Source of the DNA: Desulfatiglans anilini DSM 4660
Lineage (GTDB): Bacteria; Desulfobacterota; DSM-4660; Desulfatiglandales; Desulfatiglandaceae
Direction: 5' to 3'
Length of the DNA stretch: 64,000 nucleotides
NCBI RefSeq assembly: GCF_000422285.1
Contig: NZ_AULM01000001.1
Span: 62,001-126,000 of the forward strand
In this document: one piece after another, positions 61,490 to 64,000 of the stretch
How the letters are laid out: each line of letters starts with the position of its first letter
Position numbering within the stretch: the first letter of the stretch is position 1
Notes under the pieces: model-generated
Databases searched by the model: none
Seen by the model: the letters and a program-made list of their open reading frames with translations, nothing else
What the model was told of the DNA's origin: nothing
Translations under genes and position numbers: made by a program

Positions 61490-62478
61490 GGCGTGGCCTC
61501 CGGCGCCGGCGAGGTCTGGTGAATGTAGCCCTGGACCGCTTCGAGGGCGGCCTCTTTCGCTGCGGGCGTCGGCCGGTGACCGGCGAACTTGGCCAGATCG
61601 GCCTGACGGAGGAGCGGGAGGAGGTCCCGCTCCAAGGTGGACAGGGGCTGGCGTGCGATCTCCTCCGTCGTCATCTCCGCCGCCGGAAAGCCCCGGATGT
61701 CCTCCACGTAGCGCCTGACGACTTCGGAGAGACGAAAATAGAAGGCCTTGACGGCACCCGATTCGTAGAGGCCTGAGGCAGCCAAGGCCTGCAGGTCCGC
61801 CAGGGCCCGGACGTGCGGAGGCGGAAGGACATCGGCCGCGATGTCCCTGTAACGCCGTTTTCTGAGCCACCAGACGAGCCCGGCCCCTAGCGCGGCCAGG
61901 GCCAGCGCGGCGCCGGCCCACGGCAGGGCCTTCATCCAGGCCGCGCGCCCGGGGATGATGCCTGCGATCGGCCGGGGCTGCGCCTCCTCGGGTTTGCCGC
62001 CGAGGACCGAGAGCACCTCGGCGGAGGCCGGCGGGGCCGAAAGGGTCCGGAGGGTGCCGTCCGCATCTTCGTAATCGAGACGGAGCGGTCCGGTCCGCCA
62101 GGTATCCAGCTGGTCCACCAGGAAGGTCAGGGTGATCCGGTCGGCCTCGATGCGGCGGGAGCATTCTGTCAGGCCTTCCAGGCCGCTGATCCGGGGTGGA
62201 GTCGGAAGTCTCGCCCCTGCGGGCAGACGGGTGTGGAGGGTCAAGGTGATGCGTGTGCCGAAGGCGGCCGGGGAGCGGTCGAGGGAGGCTTCCAGCGCCG
62301 GCTCCGGGGGGACTGCGGCGGCATGCCCCTGGGCAGAGGCTGCGGACGGCGCGGGCCGCTGCAGGAGGATGGCCGCGAGCACGAGCAGCGGCAGGAGCCG
62401 TAAGGCCGCGGACCGCAGGATCAGCCTTCGCCGGGAAGGCGATCGGCGGCAGGGACCGCTCCGGCAGGTGCGGATCAT
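61486..62478 (-). CDS. DUF4381-like/Bat-associated membrane protein
   Basis: 330 aa. A very basic N-terminus and a membrane segment or signal (LRLLPLLVLAAILL) are followed by an immunoglobulin-like domain. A second membrane segment lies near residue 190-205 (WAGAALALAALGAGLVWWL), and a helical cytoplasmic part has AVKAFYFRLSEVVRRYVED. The cytoplasmic pattern resembles DUF4381 proteins that sit between DUF58 and BatA. It overlaps both neighbours by 4 nt. GC content is especially high here. Confidence 0.72.
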   Translation of the reverse strand: MIRTCRSGPCRRSPSRRRLILRSAALRLLPLLVLAAILLQRPAPSAASAQGHAAAVPPEPALEASLDRSPAAFGTRITLTLHTRLPAGARLPTPPRISGLEGLTECSRRIEADRITLTFLVDQLDTWRTGPLRLDYEDADGTLRTLSAPPASAEVLSVLGGKPEEAQPRPIAGIIPGRAAWMKALPWAGAALALAALGAGLVWWLRKRRYRDIAADVLPPPHVRALADLQALAASGLYESGAVKAFYFRLSEVVRRYVEDIRGFPAAEMTTEEIARQPLSTLERDLLPLLRQADLAKFAGHRPTPAAKEAALEAVQGYIHQTSPAPEATP

Positions 62479-63350
62479 GATCTCAGCCTCCGCCTGTCGA
62501 AGAGGCGCGCCAAGGGTTCGACCACGGGACCGTCGGTCGAGAGCACGACCTCGTCGACGCCGGTCCGCTGGAAGAGCGAGCGGAGGGCGGCGAGCCGTTC
62601 CCGGCGGGCGGCCTCCCAGCGTTTTCGGAGGGTGCGGTTGCGGGTGTTGATCAGCACGGTTTCGCCGGTTTCCGGGTCGCGCAGATGGATGCGTCCGACA
62701 TCGGGGAGCTTTTCTTCGGCCGGATCGGAGACGCGGAGCACCGTCAGATCGTGTTTGCGGGCGGTGAGGCGCAGGGGCCTTTCGAAGCCGGAATCCCAGC
62801 AGTCCGAGATCAGGAAGACGATGGCGTGGCGCTTGACGACGCGGTTCAGGTAGGAGAGGGCCGCTTCGAGGCTCGTGGTCGGCTCCTGGGGTTCATAGGT
62901 GAAGATCTCTTTGATCAGGCGCCAGACATGAGCCGCGCCCTTTTTGGGCGGGATGAACTTTTCGACACGGGAGCTGAAAAGGAGCGCCCCGACCTTGTCG
63001 TTGGTCCGGATGGCCAGGAAGGCCAGCATGCCGGCGGTCTCCGCGAGGAGCTCCCGCTTGAACTTCCTCCGTGTCCCGAAAAGGTGGGAGCCCGAGAGGT
63101 CCAGAAGCAGGAGGACGGTGAGTTCCCGCTCCTCGTGGAAGACCTTCACGTAGGGGCGGCCGAAGCGGGCCGAGACATTCCAGTCGATCGCGCGGATGTC
63201 GTCGCCGGGCTGATACTCCCGGACCTCCGCGAATTCCATCCCCTGGCCCTTGAAGGCGCTCTCGTATTGCCCGGCGAACAGGTCGTTCGCCAGGCGGCTC
63301 GTGCGAAAATGAAACCGCTGGATCTTCTGGAAGACGTCCTCGGGCAGCAT
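62475..63350 (-). CDS. DUF58 domain-containing protein
   Basis: 291 aa. MLPEDVFQKIQRFHFRT starts a DUF58 protein with the signature GMEFAEVREYQPGDDIRAIDWNVSAR (in part) and a vWA-like fold with LLLDLSGSHLFG. This family works with MoxR ATPases. ATG 63350 is 1 nt after the moxR stop and has GAGG about 9 nt upstream; a TTG eight codons earlier is less likely. It overlaps the next gene by 4 nt. Confidence 0.88.
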   Translation of the reverse strand: MLPEDVFQKIQRFHFRTSRLANDLFAGQYESAFKGQGMEFAEVREYQPGDDIRAIDWNVSARFGRPYVKVFHEERELTVLLLLDLSGSHLFGTRRKFKRELLAETAGMLAFLAIRTNDKVGALLFSSRVEKFIPPKKGAAHVWRLIKEIFTYEPQEPTTSLEAALSYLNRVVKRHAIVFLISDCWDSGFERPLRLTARKHDLTVLRVSDPAEEKLPDVGRIHLRDPETGETVLINTRNRTLRKRWEAARRERLAALRSLFQRTGVDEVVLSTDGPVVEPLARLFDRRRLRS

Positions 63351-63351
63351 C

Positions 63352-64000
63352 TCAAGGGACCTCGATGCGTTCAAGCAGGACCTGGATCAGGTCGTCGGTG
63401 GTCCTCCCTTCGGCCTCCGCTTCGTAGCTGAGAAGGATGCGGTGCCTGAAGACATCCGGAGCGAGGGCCTTCACGTCCTGGGGTGTGACGTAGCCGCGCC
63501 CCTGCAGAAAAGCGTGGGCGCGGGCCGCCTGCGCGAGCCAGATCGAGGCCCTCGGCGATGCCCCGTAGTGGATCATGGAGGCGAAGTCCAGGCCGAAGTC
63601 CGCCGGCCTGCGCGTCGCCCGCGTGAGGCGTACGATGTAGTCCACGATTTTCTCTTCCATGTGGATGGCGGCCATCACCTCACGGGCCTTGTCCAGCCGC
63701 AGGGTGTCCAGAACGCCCTCGACGGCCTCTTCGGGGCTGTGGAAGGCCCGGAGAAGGATCTCCTTTTCTTCCTCGGCCGTCGGATAGTCCACCCGTATCT
63801 TGAGCATGAACCGGTCTATCTGCGCCTCCGGCAGGGGATAGGTGCCTTCCTGCTCGATCGGGTTCTGGGTGGCGAGGACCAGAAAAGGCCGCCCCAGGAC
63901 GAAGGTCGTTTCGCCGATCGTGACCTGCCTCTCCTGCATGGCCTCGAGAAGCGCGCTTTGCACCTTCGCCGGCGCCCGGTTGATCTCGTCCGCCAGGATG
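63352..64000 (-). CDS. MoxR-family AAA+ ATPase, C-terminal part
   Basis: The 5' part lies beyond the right edge. Visible are the Walker B and following region (ILADEINRAPAKVQSALLEAMQE), the sensor-1 segment VLATQNPIEQEGTYPLPEAQIDRF, and sensor 2 near SPRASIWLAQAARAHA. MoxR proteins act as chaperones for vWA and DUF58 partners, which follow here in one coupled run. About 215 codons are present. Confidence 0.93.
   Translation of the reverse strand, partial: ILADEINRAPAKVQSALLEAMQERQVTIGETTFVLGRPFLVLATQNPIEQEGTYPLPEAQIDRFMLKIRVDYPTAEEEKEILLRAFHSPEEAVEGVLDTLRLDKAREVMAAIHMEEKIVDYIVRLTRATRRPADFGLDFASMIHYGASPRASIWLAQAARAHAFLQGRGYVTPQDVKALAPDVFRHRILLSYEAEAEGRTTDDLIQVLLERIEVP

Noticed and set aside
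1-64000. tRNA genes, rRNA, CRISPR arrays, insertion sequences, integrases
   Set aside because: I looked for T-loop GGTTCGA-type motifs, regular short repeats and transposase motifs and saw nothing convincing; the dispersed repeats are irregularly placed and structured, not a CRISPR.

Overview
The window looks like chromosome of an anaerobic, GC-rich Desulfobacterota (deltaproteobacterial) organism, probably a sulfate reducer or syntroph. This rests on gene content: a 2-oxoacid:ferredoxin oxidoreductase, a probable NfnAB-type electron-bifurcating transhydrogenase, a CooC-type nickel ATPase, a RACo-type corrinoid activator, the DUF39 homocysteine-forming enzyme, an IMP cyclohydrolase lacking the usual transformylase domain, DUF3786, DUF1178, DUF3467 and DUF6125 proteins, two dodecins and a complete Bat-type operon. 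I cannot fix the genus. No rRNA, tRNA, CRISPR array, phage, integrase or insertion sequence was seen.

Layout. 1-4.2 kb (minus): start of ispH, dus, an M19 dipeptidase and RACo. 4.6-8.9 kb: an MFS transporter facing an M16C peptidase. 9.3-11.8 kb (plus): DUF39 and phosphofructokinase. 11.8-13.2 kb (minus): WbqC and DUF3786. 13.5-15 kb: an outer-membrane porin behind a sigma-54 promoter. 15.2-18.6 kb (minus): asnS, serC and cooC. 19-22.4 kb (plus): ferredoxin-nitroreductase and nfnAB. 22.8-24.8 kb: two small unknown ORFs, IMP cyclohydrolase and a flavodoxin. 25.2-30.7 kb (minus): an electron-transfer cluster of aminotransferase, dodecin, korD, a 65-aa ORF, korABC, an XRE-cupin regulator and DUF1178. 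31-35 kb: LOG, rsmG, TetR, a second dodecin and a Mut7-C RNase-like protein. 35.1-40.4 kb (plus): murA, comEC and radA. 40.6-46.7 kb: DUF6125, smc and ftsY. 46.9-51.7 kb: radical SAM, a zinc-ribbon protein, a cyclase, DUF3467, a small membrane protein and a PAS histidine kinase. 52-55.3 kb: a candidate structured RNA, an aminotransferase and a second MFS transporter. 55.9-64 kb (minus): the Bat operon (moxR, DUF58, DUF4381-like, batA, batB, batC, batD, batE), tightly coupled.

The most unusual signal is not a gene. A modular, hairpin-forming repeat family occurs at least seven times between genes (about 14.97, 24.84, 33.87, 34.93, 45.43, 51.82 and 53.99 kb), with a solo arm near 17.76 kb. Full copies have terminal inverted repeats of the type CCATCCGGAAATG, a core with a variable palindrome, and zero, one or two copies of an inserted hairpin unit of about 50 nt. 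One copy appears to have landed on the stop codon of the flavodoxin gene, with an 8-bp direct repeat on its two sides.

Other regulatory signals: a parS-like 38-bp palindrome in the divergent DUF6125/smc promoter region; a perfect GG-N10-GC sigma-54 site with an upstream palindrome before the porin; a 16-bp perfect palindrome inside a promoter upstream of the radical SAM gene; and a promoter-to-terminator unit of about 210 nt that may be a small RNA. All start choices, promoters and functions come from reading the sequence; nothing was searched against a database.
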